From the NCBI GenBank assembly GCA_020622165.1, contig JACNMN010000001.1:186001-250000 (forward strand): 64,000 nucleotides of DNA. Reading direction: 5' to 3'. Positions 35,916 through 44,852 of the stretch are shown here, in pieces. Below the pieces are notes generated by a model. It saw nothing but the letters and a program-made list of their open reading frames with translations, searched no databases and had not been told where the DNA came from. Position 1 is the first letter of the stretch. Every line of letters begins with the position of its first letter. The position numbers were made by a program, and so were the translations under genes. The DNA comes from Boseongicola sp. H5. GTDB taxonomy: Bacteria > Pseudomonadota > Alphaproteobacteria > Rhodobacterales > Rhodobacteraceae.

Positions 35916-36934
35916 GGCTGGCCGGCGGCCACGCCCGCCTCGGCAAAGGTGGCCATGCCCGAGTGGCAGGCAAGCGCGCCTTTCAGGATCTGGATCGCCA
36001 GTGCGGCCCCGGTCCCCTCGCCCAGGCGCATGTCAAGCGACAGGATCGGCGCCTTGCCAAGGGCGGCCAGCATCGGGGCATGGGCATGCTCGGCCGAGAC
36101 ATGGCCCGCCACTGCATGATCGAGCGCGCCCGGCACCGTCCGGTCCAGGGTCGCCGCGGCGGCCGTGCAGATGAACCCGTCCAGAATGGCGGGAATGCGC
36201 AGAACGCGCGCATGCGCGATGGCCCCCGCCATCGCCGCCAGTTCACGCCCGCCCAGACAGCGAAGCGCCTCCAGCGGGTCGCAAGCGGCCGTCGGATTTG
36301 CCGCAAGCCCCTCGGCCACGACCGTGGTTTTCAGGGCCAGCCCCGCATCGTCCACGCCGGTGCCCCGCCCCGTCCAGTCCCCTGCCGTGCCGCCGAAAAG
36401 CGCATGCGCGATGGCCGCGGCCGATGTGGTGTTGCCGATCCCCATCTCGCCGGTGATCAGCAGGTCCGCACCGGGATCGACCGCTTCCCAGCCGATCGCG
36501 ATGGCCTCCATCAGCTCGGCCTCGCTCATCGCGGGGCCTTGGGTGAAATCGGCGGTGGGCCGGTCGAGATCGATGGCATGCACGCGGAGATCGGCGCCCG
36601 CGGCCGTGCAAAGCTGGTTGATCGCGGCCCCGCCGGCCTCGAAATTGGCCACCATCTGGACGGTCACCTCGGCCGGAAAGGCGCTGACACCGCGCGCCAC
36701 CACCCCGTGATTGCCCGCAAAGACCAGCGCTTGCGGCTTTGCGATCCGCGGGCGCGGATCGGCGCGCCAGCCCGCGTACCAGATTGCCAGCTCCTCCAGC
36801 CGGCCAAGGGCGCCGGGGGGTTTGGTCAACTGACCATTGCGCGCCCGGGCGGCGGCGATTGCATCCGCATCGGGCCCGGGGGCGCGGTCCAGCATCTCGC
36901 GCAGGGCGGCCTGGGTCTTGGGGGTGTCGGTCAT
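35912..36934 (-). CDS. cobT: Nicotinate-nucleotide-dimethylbenzimidazole phosphoribosyltransferase
   Basis: CobT activates the lower ligand of cobalamin by making alpha-ribazole 5'-phosphate from dimethylbenzimidazole and nicotinate mononucleotide. The 340-residue protein has the family segments [14 protein letters not shown] near the N-terminus, [24 protein letters not shown], and [24 protein letters not shown]. Near the C-terminus is [23 protein letters not shown], with the catalytic Glu in that loop. It is divergent from cobS with 85 bp between the starts, too short for a full cobalamin riboswitch. Confidence 0.96.
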   Translation of the reverse strand: MTDTPKTQAALREMLDRAPGPDADAIAAARARNGQLTKPPGALGRLEELAIWYAGWRADPRPRIAKPQALVFAGNHGVVARGVSAFPAEVTVQMVANFEAGGAAINQLCTAAGADLRVHAIDLDRPTADFTQGPAMSEAELMEAIAIGWEAVDPGADLLITGEMGIGNTTSAAAIAHALFGGTAGDWTGRGTGVDDAGLALKTTVVAEGLAANPTAACDPLEALRCLGGRELAAMAGAIAHARVLRIPAILDGFICTAAAATLDRTVPGALDHAVAGHVSAEHAHAPMLAALGKAPILSLDMRLGEGTGAALAIQILKGALACHSGMATFAEAGVAAGQP

Positions 36935-37019
36935 CTGGCGCGTCTTTCATTGCGGAGGGCTTGTGTTTCGTGTTTATCGCAGCCTCGGCCAAGCGCCACG
37001 CGACAGAAAGGCCCACCGG

Positions 37020-37790
37020 ATGCCCGATGGTGAAATGACCGATCAACGCCTTGTTCACCCCGCCGATCTCCGCATCGCCATGGGGCTGCTGACGCGGCTG
37101 CCATTGCCGGCGGGCACAAACCAGCCGGCCCGCGGTGCGCAGGCGGCATGGGCCTGGCCGCTGGCGGGGCTCGTTCTCGGCGGGTTCGGCGCGCTCGTTC
37201 TCTGGCTCGGCGGATGGCTCGGCCTGCCGCCCGGCCTCTCCGCGGCACTTGCGCTTGCGATCATGATCCTCGCCAGCGGCGCGCTTCACGAAGACGGGCT
37301 GGCCGATACGGCTGACGGGTTCTGGGGTGGCTGGACGGTGGAGCGCCGGCTGGAAATCATGCGCGACAGCCGGATCGGCACATATGGCGTGCTGGCCCTG
37401 GGTCTTAGCCTTCTGTCGCGCTGGTCGCTGATCGGCGTGGCGGCGGTGGCGGGGCCGGTCGCGCTCATAGCGGCGGCGGCGATCAGCCGAGCCCCGATGG
37501 TGGCGTTGATGGCCATGCTGCGCCCGGCGCGCAACGACGGGCTGTCGCGAAGCGTCGGCCGCCCCTCGGCCCGGACCGCCGCTCTGGCCGCGGCCCTCGC
37601 CGGGGTCATCGCCATCGCCTTTGCCGGTTGGGCCGGGGCGATGGCCTTTGTTATGGCATATGCGGTGACCGCCGGGCTGGGCCTGTTGGCACGGGCCAAG
37701 ATCGGCGGTCAGACGGGCGACGTTCTGGGGGCCAGCCAGCAACTGGCCGAGATCGCCGCCCTGACGGTCATCGTGACCGCCCTGATCTAG
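37020..37790 (+). CDS. cobS: Adenosylcobinamide-GDP ribazoletransferase (cobalamin synthase)
   Basis: CobS joins adenosylcobinamide-GDP with alpha-ribazole (phosphate), the final assembly of cobalamin, in the inner membrane. The 256-residue protein has several hydrophobic helices. The signature HEDGLADTADGFWGG is followed by RLEIMRDSRIGTYGVLAL, which holds the Mg-binding acidic residues. The start at 37020 has GAAAGG upstream; a second ATG five codons in is possible. It is divergent from cobT and convergent with a small lipoprotein gene. Confidence 0.95.
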   Translation: MPDGEMTDQRLVHPADLRIAMGLLTRLPLPAGTNQPARGAQAAWAWPLAGLVLGGFGALVLWLGGWLGLPPGLSAALALAIMILASGALHEDGLADTADGFWGGWTVERRLEIMRDSRIGTYGVLALGLSLLSRWSLIGVAAVAGPVALIAAAAISRAPMVALMAMLRPARNDGLSRSVGRPSARTAALAAALAGVIAIAFAGWAGAMAFVMAYAVTAGLGLLARAKIGGQTGDVLGASQQLAEIAALTVIVTALI

Positions 37791-37799
37791 GGCGCCGTT

Positions 37800-38075
37800 T
37801 TACGGGCAGGCAGCGTAGTAGACGCTCCGGCCGTCGCCGGTGGCATAGGCGCAGCGGTTCTGCTGCGTGCTGCGCGCGATCATCGTGCCCGCGGCGGCAC
37901 CGGCCACACCGGCCACGATGGTCATTTCAGGGTTGGCATCCAGCGCGTCGGCCAGCAGAACCCCGCCCGCAGCGCCGCCCAGAAGGCCCAGATTGGCGCG
38001 GTCCTGATTGCTCAGCTGGCAGCCCGCAAGCGCGAAGGTGCTGGCCAGAATGGCGCTTATAAACAGTTTCGACAT
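37800..38075 (-). CDS. Glycine-zipper lipoprotein
   Basis: This 91-residue lipoprotein has signal peptide MSKLFISAILASTFALAGC (Cys19). A Gly/Ala-rich region follows with the small-xxx-small pattern of glycine zippers (LGLLGGAAGGVLLADAL and VAGVAGAAAGTMIA). A Cys-containing tail ends in CP. Similar proteins (17-kDa surface antigen-like) lie in the outer membrane. The start was set at the signal peptide. It lies 10 nt from the convergent cobS stop. Confidence 0.8.
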   Translation of the reverse strand: MSKLFISAILASTFALAGCQLSNQDRANLGLLGGAAGGVLLADALDANPEMTIVAGVAGAAAGTMIARSTQQNRCAYATGDGRSVYYAACP

Positions 38076-38234
38076 GACATGTCCTCTCCAATTTCGAGGG
38101 TTCGGGTCCCAGTACATCAATGGGTCGAACCACCCCTCAAGCAGGTTCAATCATCTCCCACCCGCGAAAGCGAGGCGAGTGGCATATTGCACCCGCGCGA
38201 TGATCGGCGTTTTCCTGCCACGCCGCAAGCAGAA

Positions 38235-38264
38235 AGAAGCCCGCCGCAATGTCCTGCGGCGGGC
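38235..38264 (-). terminator. Intrinsic terminator after carD
   Basis: A perfect 10-bp stem, GCCCGCCGCA (38239-38248) with TGCGGCGGGC (38255-38264), has a 6-nt loop. On the minus strand it is followed by a pyrimidine/T-rich run (complement of AGAAAGAA). It begins 25 nt after the carD stop. Confidence 0.82.
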
Positions 38265-38288
38265 CAAACCGTTGATTTTCAATATTTA

Positions 38289-38804
38289 TCAGGCAGCGGC
38301 GCGGGCGGCCAGGACATCGTCCACGCGCTTCTGCGCGCCTGTCTCGTCCATGCCGTTCACGGCCGCCAGTTCACGGGTCAGCCGCTCGAGCGCCGCCTCG
38401 TAAAGCTGACGCTCGGAATAGCTCTGTTCGCGCTGGTCATCGGCGCGGTGCAGGTCGCGCACCACCTCCGCGATGGCGATCAGATCGCCGGAATTGATCT
38501 TCTGCTCGTATTCCTGCGCGCGGCGGGACCACATGGCGCGCTTGACCCGGGCCTTGCCTTTCAGCGTGTCCAGCGCCTTGGTGACCACGTCGGGGCTGGA
38601 AAGCGACCGCATGCCGACCTCGGTCGCCTTGGCGGTCGGAACGCGCAGGGTCATCTTGTCCTTCTCGAAGGAGATCACGAACAGCTCCAGTACAAGCCCT
38701 GCGATTTCCTGTTCTTCGATGGACACAATCTGTCCCACCCCGTGGGCCGGATAGACCACGTACTCGTTCGGGCTGAAATCCTGCGACTTGCGTGCTTTAC
38801 TCAT
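38289..38804 (-). CDS. carD: CarD family transcriptional regulator
   Basis: CarD proteins bind RNA polymerase beta and stabilise open promoter complexes, influencing rRNA and stress-responsive transcription. The 171-residue protein has the N-terminal RNA polymerase-interacting domain (FSPNEYVVYPAHGVGQIVSIEEQEIAG...VISFEKDKMTLRVP). A helical DNA-binding C-terminal domain follows, including RRAQEYEQKINSGDLIAIAEVVRDLHRADDQREQSYSERQLYE. It is monocistronic, with a strong terminator. Confidence 0.95.
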   Translation of the reverse strand: MSKARKSQDFSPNEYVVYPAHGVGQIVSIEEQEIAGLVLELFVISFEKDKMTLRVPTAKATEVGMRSLSSPDVVTKALDTLKGKARVKRAMWSRRAQEYEQKINSGDLIAIAEVVRDLHRADDQREQSYSERQLYEAALERLTRELAAVNGMDETGAQKRVDDVLAARAAA

Positions 38805-39082
38805 ATAATTCTTCCTTTCGGACCCTTGCGGTCAGGCGACAAAAACACCCGCGGAAAGTCTGCCTTCCCACAGCCGGAGCTCTTATGTCCTGATTTGTCG
38901 TCGCAGGCTGGCACACCTGCAAAACGTGTCATCACCATATTTGTAACAGATATATAGCACAAAATACGGCCGGTTCAAAATCCGTGACAATCACAAAGGT
39001 GAAATACCCTGTTTTCACGGGGTTTTGCTGCGCTGCAACACGGTTCGGACAGGCTCCACCCTGCTCCGCCGCAGCGAATCAG

Positions 39083-39418
39083 TCAACCACCCTCGCCGGG
39101 GGCTTCCGAAAACAGCTCCATCTTGTTGGGCTTGCCGTCCATTTCCTCGGCTGTCGGAAGCTGATCCTTCTTGGTGATGATCACCGGCCAGGCCTCGGAC
39201 CATTTGCGGTTGAACTCCACCCATGTCTCCATATCGGGTTCGGTATCCGGGCGGATCGCATCGGCGGGACATTCCGGTTCGCAGACGCCGCAATCGATGC
39301 ACTCGTCAGGGTGAATCACCAGCATATTCTCGCCCTCGTAGAAGCAATCCACGGGGCAAACCTCCACGCAATCGGTGTATTTGCAGGCGATGCAATTGTC
39401 GGTGACGACATAGGTCAT
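39083..39418 (-). CDS. fdxA: Seven-iron ferredoxin
   Basis: This 111-residue FdxA-type ferredoxin carries one [3Fe-4S] and one [4Fe-4S] cluster. Cysteines occur at 9, 12, 17 and 21 ([14 protein letters not shown]) and in [12 protein letters not shown] (about 40-51), with the DCFYEG segment between them. The family C-terminal extension (about 60-111) is present. The start at 39418 ([10 protein letters not shown]) is the conserved one; two extra codons upstream are possible. It is usually an essential electron carrier in alphaproteobacteria, as is CarD, its downstream neighbour. Confidence 0.95.
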   Translation of the reverse strand: MTYVVTDNCIACKYTDCVEVCPVDCFYEGENMLVIHPDECIDCGVCEPECPADAIRPDTEPDMETWVEFNRKWSEAWPVIITKKDQLPTAEEMDGKPNKMELFSEAPGEGG

Positions 39419-39529
39419 GGGCAAACTCGACTGTCTCGATCAGATATTAGCTACGCAAGCCGTAGCGAAGTTGCAAGACGGCTCTGGCGCGGTCGTGGCG
39501 TTATGTGTCAATTCTACCTGACACCTGCA

Positions 39530-39895
39530 TTACAGACTATCAGACCCGTCGCCGCGCGCCGCGTCCATGTCACGGCGCGCCTTTTTGGTGGGCCGCGCCC
39601 CGACCCGGGCGGCAACCGGTTCGGCCGGCGGCGTCAGATCGTCATAGAGCGCCTGCGCCTCGCTCGCCGGGCCGCGCCGTGTGGCAAGTGCCCTGATCCG
39701 CACCACACGGATCACGCGACCCTGCGGAAAGGTCAGAACATCGCCGGGCCCGACGGACGTGGCCTTTTTCTGCACCTTTTCGCCATTGACCCGCACATGC
39801 CCGCCGGACACCGCCCTGGTCGACAGGCCACGGGTCTTGAAGAACCGCGCCTGCCAGAGCCATTTGTCCAGCCGGTCTTTGGCCGCCTCGCTCAG
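39530..39895 (-). CDS. S4-domain RNA-binding protein (Hsp15-like), probable CTG start
   Basis: The 121-residue protein carries an S4 RNA-binding fold: RLDKWLWQARFFKTRGLSTR (8-27) and AVSGGHVRVNGEKV (28-41), then VLTFPQGRVIRVVRI. A basic tail (ARPTKKARRD) follows. Relatives bind ribosomal RNA or stalled 50S subunits. No ATG, GTG or TTG precedes the S4 helix in this frame; the first such codon (GTG 39811) falls inside the domain. CTG at 39895 overlaps the helicase TGA stop (CTGA) and has AAGGA about 6 nt upstream, so CTG is the probable start. It is translationally coupled to the helicase. Confidence 0.75.
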   Translation of the reverse strand: MSEAAKDRLDKWLWQARFFKTRGLSTRAVSGGHVRVNGEKVQKKATSVGPGDVLTFPQGRVIRVVRIRALATRRGPASEAQALYDDLTPPAEPVAARVGARPTKKARRDMDAARGDGSDSL

Positions 39896-42882
39896 GACTT
39901 GTCCTTGAGGCCCGCCAGAGCCTGCGCAAAGGGATTGTCCGGGTCGATCCGATCTTTCTTGCGCTCAGGCCGTGCGGAAAAGCTCTGCGGTTTGGTGTTG
40001 CCCCGCGGCTTTCCGCCGGGCTTGCCGGGCGGCTTGCCCTTCTTGCCACGCGGTTTGCCGGCGCCGGCACCGCCCTCGCCACGGCGCTGCCCCTGCGGGT
40101 TGGCGCGTCGGCGCGGGGCCCAGGCAAAGGTATAGAACACCTCCATCTCGGGCGCGGCATCGGCAGCCCCGCCCGTCTCCGCGCCCGTCTCTGCGGCGGT
40201 CGCACCCTCAGCCGCCGGTACATCGGGGCTGGCGCCGGTCTCGGGCGGCGGGCTCTCGACGGGCACTTCCTGCGGCGGCATGGGCGGGGTTTCCGGCGGC
40301 TGTTCCACAGGCGTTTCCTGCGGGGTGTCCGGGGTGCCTTCGCCGGGCGTGTCGCCCGGAACCTCCACAGGTGTCGGGTCGGGCGTATCGGCGCCTTCCA
40401 GACCGGTCGGCGGGGCCACACCGGTCAGCTCTTCGTCCATCGTCTCGGCCGCGTCGGTCGCTGCCGGCTCCGGCTGAGGCGCGGGCGCGGGTTTGACTTT
40501 CGCGCGCTCACCTCGTTCGGCCCTGTAGCCAAGGCCGCCCATCAGATCGGCGAACTGTTCCAGCGTCATGCCGGTGATCGACAGCATGTCCGGTGTCGCC
40601 TCGAACCCGCCGCGCGTGTCCTGCTGGCGCAGCATGTCGGCCAGCCGCTCCAGCATGTCGATCCGGATCGCGCGGGCGCCCGCGGGCCGGTAGCCCGACA
40701 TCGTATAATAGCCCTCGGGCATGTCGGCATTTGCGGGGATCGTCACCAGCCCGGGCGGCGGGCTCTCGGGAAACTCGGGCAGCCCTTTCGCCAAGCCCCA
40801 GAGCACAAGCCGCAGCCGGGTGGGCGCGGGTTTCAGCAGCGCCTGCTGGAAGATCGTGAACTGCCCGAACCGGATGCCGTGCTTGCGCAGGAGCGCGCGC
40901 GCATCCTGATCCAGCGCCTTCACGTCATCGGCCACATCGGCGCGCGGCAGCACCCCAAGCGCCTCGACCATGCGGAAGGCGAAACCGCGCGACAGACCGG
41001 TCAGCGCCTCGTCTTTCGACATCGCCAGCAGCGGCTCGAACAGCGTCGCCACCTTGCGGTCAACGAAATGCTGCAGGCGCCGTTGCACCTTCTGCATCAC
41101 CTCCGGCCCGGCCTCGTCGTCCACGAAGGCTTCGGCCACGGGTTTCAAAGCATCGGGGCCCGCCACCAGCTTGCCCACGGCCTGATCGCCCCACATCAGC
41201 CCGCCTTGCTCGGTATAGTCGAACTCGGTCTCGGGCGCGTTGTAGAAGCGGTCCGCGCGCAGGTGGAATTCCGGGCGCAATGCGGCCACCGCCGCCTGCT
41301 GCAGGGTCTTCGCCTCATCGGCGGTTGCGGATGCATCCTGACGGAACCGGAACCCTTCCAGACGGCCCACAAACTGGCCCTCCACGGTCACTTCACCCTT
41401 GTCGTTCACCTCGGCCACAAGGCTCTCCTTCTGTTTCAACCGGCGCATCAGCACAGAGGTGCGCCGGTCGACAAATCTTTGCGTCAGCCGCTCGTGCAGA
41501 GCATCCGACAGGCGGTCTTCTACGGCACGGGTGGCGTCTCGCCAATGGGATTCATCGTCAACCCAGCCCTTCCGCTGCGCCACATAGGTCCATGTGCGGA
41601 TATACGCCAACCGTTTCGATAACGCGTCAATGTCGCCTTCGGTTCGATCGATTCTTTCGACCTGTCGCGCCAGCCAGTCATCCGGCACCCGCCCGAGGTC
41701 ATGCAGATGGTCGAAGATCCCGGCCAGAAGGCTGGCGTGCTCGGCATGGCTGATGCCCCGGAAATCAGGGATGCGGCAGACATCCCAAAGCAGCTTCACG
41801 TCCCGCGCCCCGTCGATCCGCGCGGCCACGTCGGGCTGGCCGGAAATCGCCTTCAGCGCCATCAGGTCATTCGCCGGGCGCGCGCGTGCCAGCCATTCAT
41901 CCTCGGTCCGTTCCTCCAGCGAGCCGATCAGGCGCTGGACGGTGCCGAACTCCAGCCGGGAGTTGCGCCATTGCAGTTTGCGCACCGGGGCAAAGCGGTG
42001 GTTGCTGATCGCCTCGACGAACGGCTCGCTGATCGCCCCCGCCTCGCCGGTCACGCCGAAGGTGCCCGGTTCGGTGTAGCGCCCGGCGCGCCCCGCGATC
42101 TGCGCCAGTTCGTTCGGCATCAACTCCCGCATCCGACGGCCGTCGAACTTGCGCAGGCCCGAAAAGGCCACATGCCGGATATCGAGGTTGAGCCCCATGC
42201 CGATGGCGTCCGTCGCCACGAGCACATCGACATCGCCATTCTGGTACAGCTCGACCTGCGCATTCCGGGTGCGCGGGCTGAGCGCGCCCATGACAACGGC
42301 CGCGCCCCCCTTGGTCCGGCGCAGAAGCTCGGCGATGGCATAGACGTTCTCGACCGAGAACCCGACGATGGCGGATCGCGGCGCCGTCCGGCTGATCTTT
42401 TTCGACCCGGTATAGGTCAGCTCGGAAAACCGCTCCCGCCGCATGAACTGTACGCTGGGCACAAGGGCCGCGATCGCCCCCCGCATCGTGTCCGCGCCCA
42501 GAAACAGCGTCTCGTGCATCCCGCGCGCACGCAGCAGCCGGTCGGTGAAGACATGCCCGCGCTCGGGATCGGCGCAAAGCTGGATCTCGTCGATTGCCAG
42601 AAAGTCGGTGCCGTTGCCTTGCGGCATCGCCTCCACCGTACAGACCCAGTATTGCGTCCGCGGCGGCACGATCCGCTCCTCGCCCGTGACCAGCGCCACC
42701 ACCGACGGCCCGCGCAGCGCGACGATCTTGTCATAGACCTCCCGCGCAAGCAGCCTCAGCGGCAGGCCGATCACCCCGGTCCGGTGCGCCAGCATCCGCT
42801 CAATCGCGTAATGGGTCTTGCCGGTATTTGTGGGGCCCAGAACGGCGGCGATCCGCCCCTGACCCGAGATACTGCTTGCCAT
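39892..42882 (-). CDS. Suv3-like helicase with C-terminal low-complexity tail
   Basis: This 996-residue superfamily 2 helicase resembles mitochondrial Suv3. It has GPTNTGKTH (Walker A, 16-24), the Suv3-type box DEIQ (98-101), SPRTRNAQVELYQNGDVDVLVATDAIGMGLNLDI and QIAGRAGRY. The conserved core is about 1-330, and helical domains extend to about 810. From about 830 a Pro/Glu/Thr/Ala-rich stretch with PET- and PQE-type repeats is followed by a Lys/Arg/Gly/Pro-rich basic region and a short conserved end (DPDNPFAQALAGLKDKS). It is coupled to the S4 RNA-binding gene, suggesting RNA work. Confidence 0.88.
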   Translation of the reverse strand: MASSISGQGRIAAVLGPTNTGKTHYAIERMLAHRTGVIGLPLRLLAREVYDKIVALRGPSVVALVTGEERIVPPRTQYWVCTVEAMPQGNGTDFLAIDEIQLCADPERGHVFTDRLLRARGMHETLFLGADTMRGAIAALVPSVQFMRRERFSELTYTGSKKISRTAPRSAIVGFSVENVYAIAELLRRTKGGAAVVMGALSPRTRNAQVELYQNGDVDVLVATDAIGMGLNLDIRHVAFSGLRKFDGRRMRELMPNELAQIAGRAGRYTEPGTFGVTGEAGAISEPFVEAISNHRFAPVRKLQWRNSRLEFGTVQRLIGSLEERTEDEWLARARPANDLMALKAISGQPDVAARIDGARDVKLLWDVCRIPDFRGISHAEHASLLAGIFDHLHDLGRVPDDWLARQVERIDRTEGDIDALSKRLAYIRTWTYVAQRKGWVDDESHWRDATRAVEDRLSDALHERLTQRFVDRRTSVLMRRLKQKESLVAEVNDKGEVTVEGQFVGRLEGFRFRQDASATADEAKTLQQAAVAALRPEFHLRADRFYNAPETEFDYTEQGGLMWGDQAVGKLVAGPDALKPVAEAFVDDEAGPEVMQKVQRRLQHFVDRKVATLFEPLLAMSKDEALTGLSRGFAFRMVEALGVLPRADVADDVKALDQDARALLRKHGIRFGQFTIFQQALLKPAPTRLRLVLWGLAKGLPEFPESPPPGLVTIPANADMPEGYYTMSGYRPAGARAIRIDMLERLADMLRQQDTRGGFEATPDMLSITGMTLEQFADLMGGLGYRAERGERAKVKPAPAPQPEPAATDAAETMDEELTGVAPPTGLEGADTPDPTPVEVPGDTPGEGTPDTPQETPVEQPPETPPMPPQEVPVESPPPETGASPDVPAAEGATAAETGAETGGAADAAPEMEVFYTFAWAPRRRANPQGQRRGEGGAGAGKPRGKKGKPPGKPGGKPRGNTKPQSFSARPERKKDRIDPDNPFAQALAGLKDKS

Positions 42883-42934
42883 CCTGCCTGACCGCCCGGA
42901 ACGGGGCGGCCCCTTTCGGCCTTTTATCTGAAGT

Positions 42935-43495
42935 TCAGAGGGTCTCGCCCCCCAGCATCCGGTTCAACCGATCTACGGCCTGAGATATGTCCGGACGATG
43001 CGGATGTATAGATTGCGCGGTTTCGAATGCGACCAGCGCGGCCTGCAACTCGCCCATGTCCTCCAGCATCATGCCAAGACCGGTCAGCGCCCCGAAATGG
43101 CGCGGGTTCAGCGCCAGAACCCGCTGCACATCCGCCATGGAAGGGCCGTAAAGGTTGAGGCGGTAATAGGCGGTGGCCCGCGCATTCCAGCCTTCGGCGA
43201 AATCCGGCGCATGATCGGTCAGGGCGGTCAGATGGTCGAGCGCCGCATCCAGATCGCCGGCTTCCAGCGCCTCGCGGCCGCGCATCAGCAGATAGTCCGC
43301 CGAGGCCGAACCGGAGATCGACCAGCGCTGATAGATCTCGTCTTCCACGATCTCCCAGTTGCCCAGATCGGGCATCTGCAGACGGTCGAACAACTCGTCC
43401 AGACGCTCGGACTGGGCAAGGGCCGCGCCGGTTCCCGCCGACATCGCCAAAACTGCCGCAAGGAGAGTGTTGTGTATGATGCGAAATACTCTCAT
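42935..43495 (-). CDS. Secreted TPR-repeat protein
   Basis: The 186-residue protein has a signal peptide (MRVFRIIHNTLLAAVLAMSAGTGAALAQ, cut near 28). Three or four tetratricopeptide repeats cover about 70-175 (SADYLLMRGREALEAGDLDAALDHLTAL, GWNARATAYYRLNLYGPSMADVQRVLAL and following). It is probably a periplasmic scaffold. The start was set at the signal peptide; the longer ORF runs antisense to the SCP2 gene. It is divergent from the SCP2 gene across 75 bp. Confidence 0.83.
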   Translation of the reverse strand: MRVFRIIHNTLLAAVLAMSAGTGAALAQSERLDELFDRLQMPDLGNWEIVEDEIYQRWSISGSASADYLLMRGREALEAGDLDAALDHLTALTDHAPDFAEGWNARATAYYRLNLYGPSMADVQRVLALNPRHFGALTGLGMMLEDMGELQAALVAFETAQSIHPHRPDISQAVDRLNRMLGGETL

Positions 43496-43570
43496 TCTGC
43501 ATCCAACATTAGCACTATGACGCGCGGGTTCCAGAACAAAGCCGCGTGATCGACTGGAAGGAGAATTCGG

Positions 43571-43864
43571 ATGAGCAGTGTAATCGATGGCGCGGTGGCG
43601 GCCCTGAGCGCGAAAATCGGCGACGGTTTCGACGGCAGCGCCAAATTCGTGATCGAAGGCGAAGGCGCGGTCATGGTCGATGGCGCCGGGGTACGCGCCG
43701 CCGATGACGGCGCCGAAGCCGATGTGACGATGACCGCGGATACCGGCACGTTTCAGGATATCCTGTCGGGCGATCTGAACCCCACCGCGGCCTTCATGGG
43801 CGGACGGCTGAAGGTCGATGGCGACATGGGCACCGCGATGCGACTGGGCAGCGCGCTCAGCTGA
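43571..43864 (+). CDS. SCP2 sterol-binding domain protein
   Basis: The 97-residue stand-alone SCP2 domain contains FVIEGEGAVMVDGAGVRAADDGAEADVTMTADTGTFQDILSGDLNPTAAFMGGRLKVDGDMGTAMRLG, the typical ligand-pocket fold of lipid carriers. It has no signal peptide. It may bind fatty acyl groups or other hydrophobic molecules. Its stop is 1 nt before the ATG of the lysophospholipase-like gene, so the two are likely co-translated and may act on related lipids. Confidence 0.88.
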   Translation: MSSVIDGAVAALSAKIGDGFDGSAKFVIEGEGAVMVDGAGVRAADDGAEADVTMTADTGTFQDILSGDLNPTAAFMGGRLKVDGDMGTAMRLGSALS

Positions 43865-43865
43865 C

Positions 43866-44819
43866 ATGATGCAACCCGACCCGACCACGCCATCGATCGA
43901 CCCCGCGCCCTATCTTGCCGATGTGGCAGACGGGCCGGAGGACGCCTCGGCCTGGTGGGTCACTGCGGAGGACGGGACCCGGATCAGGGTGGGATACTGG
44001 CCGGGGGGCAGCAAGGGCACGATCCTGATGTTCCCCGGTCGCACCGAATACATCGAGAAATACGGGCGTCTCGCCCGCGACATGGCCGCCCGCGGTTTCG
44101 GGATGGTCGCCATCGACTGGCGCGGTCAGGGTCTGGCGGACCGGCCCGCGCACCGGCGCGACATGGGCCATGTCGTCAGCTTTGACGAATACCGCCAGGA
44201 CGTGGCCGCCGTGCGTCAGGTGCTTGACCAGATCGCGCCGCCGAAGCCCTGGTATCTGATCGGCCATTCCATGGGCGGAGCCATCGGGCTGAGGGCGCTC
44301 CATGACGGGATACCGGTGGACAGGGCGGTTTTCACGGCCCCCATGTGGGGCATCCAGATGTCGCCCTTCCTGCGCTCGATCTCGGGCATCGTGATGGGGC
44401 TGAGCGGCCCGCTTGGCCTCGATACGCGCTTCGCCCCCACCACCGGCCCGGCGGAGGCGATGGTGTTCGACGGCAATCCGCTGACCTCGGATCGGGACAA
44501 TTTCGACTACATGTCCCGGCAGGTTGCCGAACACCCGGATCTGGCCCTTGGCGGGCCGTCGATCCGTTGGGTCAACGCGGCGCTTCGCGAAACCGATGCG
44601 CTGATGGCGATGCCCGCCCCGCCTGTCGACGCCCTGACCATTCTGGGCGCGCTGGAGCGCATCGTGGAACCCACCGCGATCAAGGAGAGGATGGCGCGCT
44701 GGCCCGGCGGCCGTCTGGACGTGATCGACGGCGCCGAGCATGAGGTGCTGATGGAGGCGCCAGGCATGCGCGACGGCATCCTGACCTCCATCGCGGACTG
44801 GTTCGAACGCAAGTCGTAA
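43866..44819 (+). CDS. Alpha/beta hydrolase, lysophospholipase-like
   Basis: The 317-residue hydrolase has the nucleophile elbow GHSMGG (Ser about 139), an early GTILMFPGRTEYIEKYGRLARDMAARGFGMVAIDWRGQG typical of PldB/monoglyceride lipase-type enzymes, and late Asp and His candidates (DGAEHEVLMEAP). It has no signal peptide. Substrates are likely lysophospholipids or monoacylglycerols. The start at 43866 lies just after the SCP2 stop. Confidence 0.88.
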   Translation: MMQPDPTTPSIDPAPYLADVADGPEDASAWWVTAEDGTRIRVGYWPGGSKGTILMFPGRTEYIEKYGRLARDMAARGFGMVAIDWRGQGLADRPAHRRDMGHVVSFDEYRQDVAAVRQVLDQIAPPKPWYLIGHSMGGAIGLRALHDGIPVDRAVFTAPMWGIQMSPFLRSISGIVMGLSGPLGLDTRFAPTTGPAEAMVFDGNPLTSDRDNFDYMSRQVAEHPDLALGGPSIRWVNAALRETDALMAMPAPPVDALTILGALERIVEPTAIKERMARWPGGRLDVIDGAEHEVLMEAPGMRDGILTSIADWFERKS

Positions 44820-44852
44820 CGCATCGGGCCCGGCAGTGGCCCCCGCCGACGC

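Noticed and set aside
39001-39082. Possible terminator after fdxA
   Set aside because: The ACCCTG/CACGGGGT pairing has mismatches and the T-tract position does not fit the minus-strand transcript. Too weak to list.
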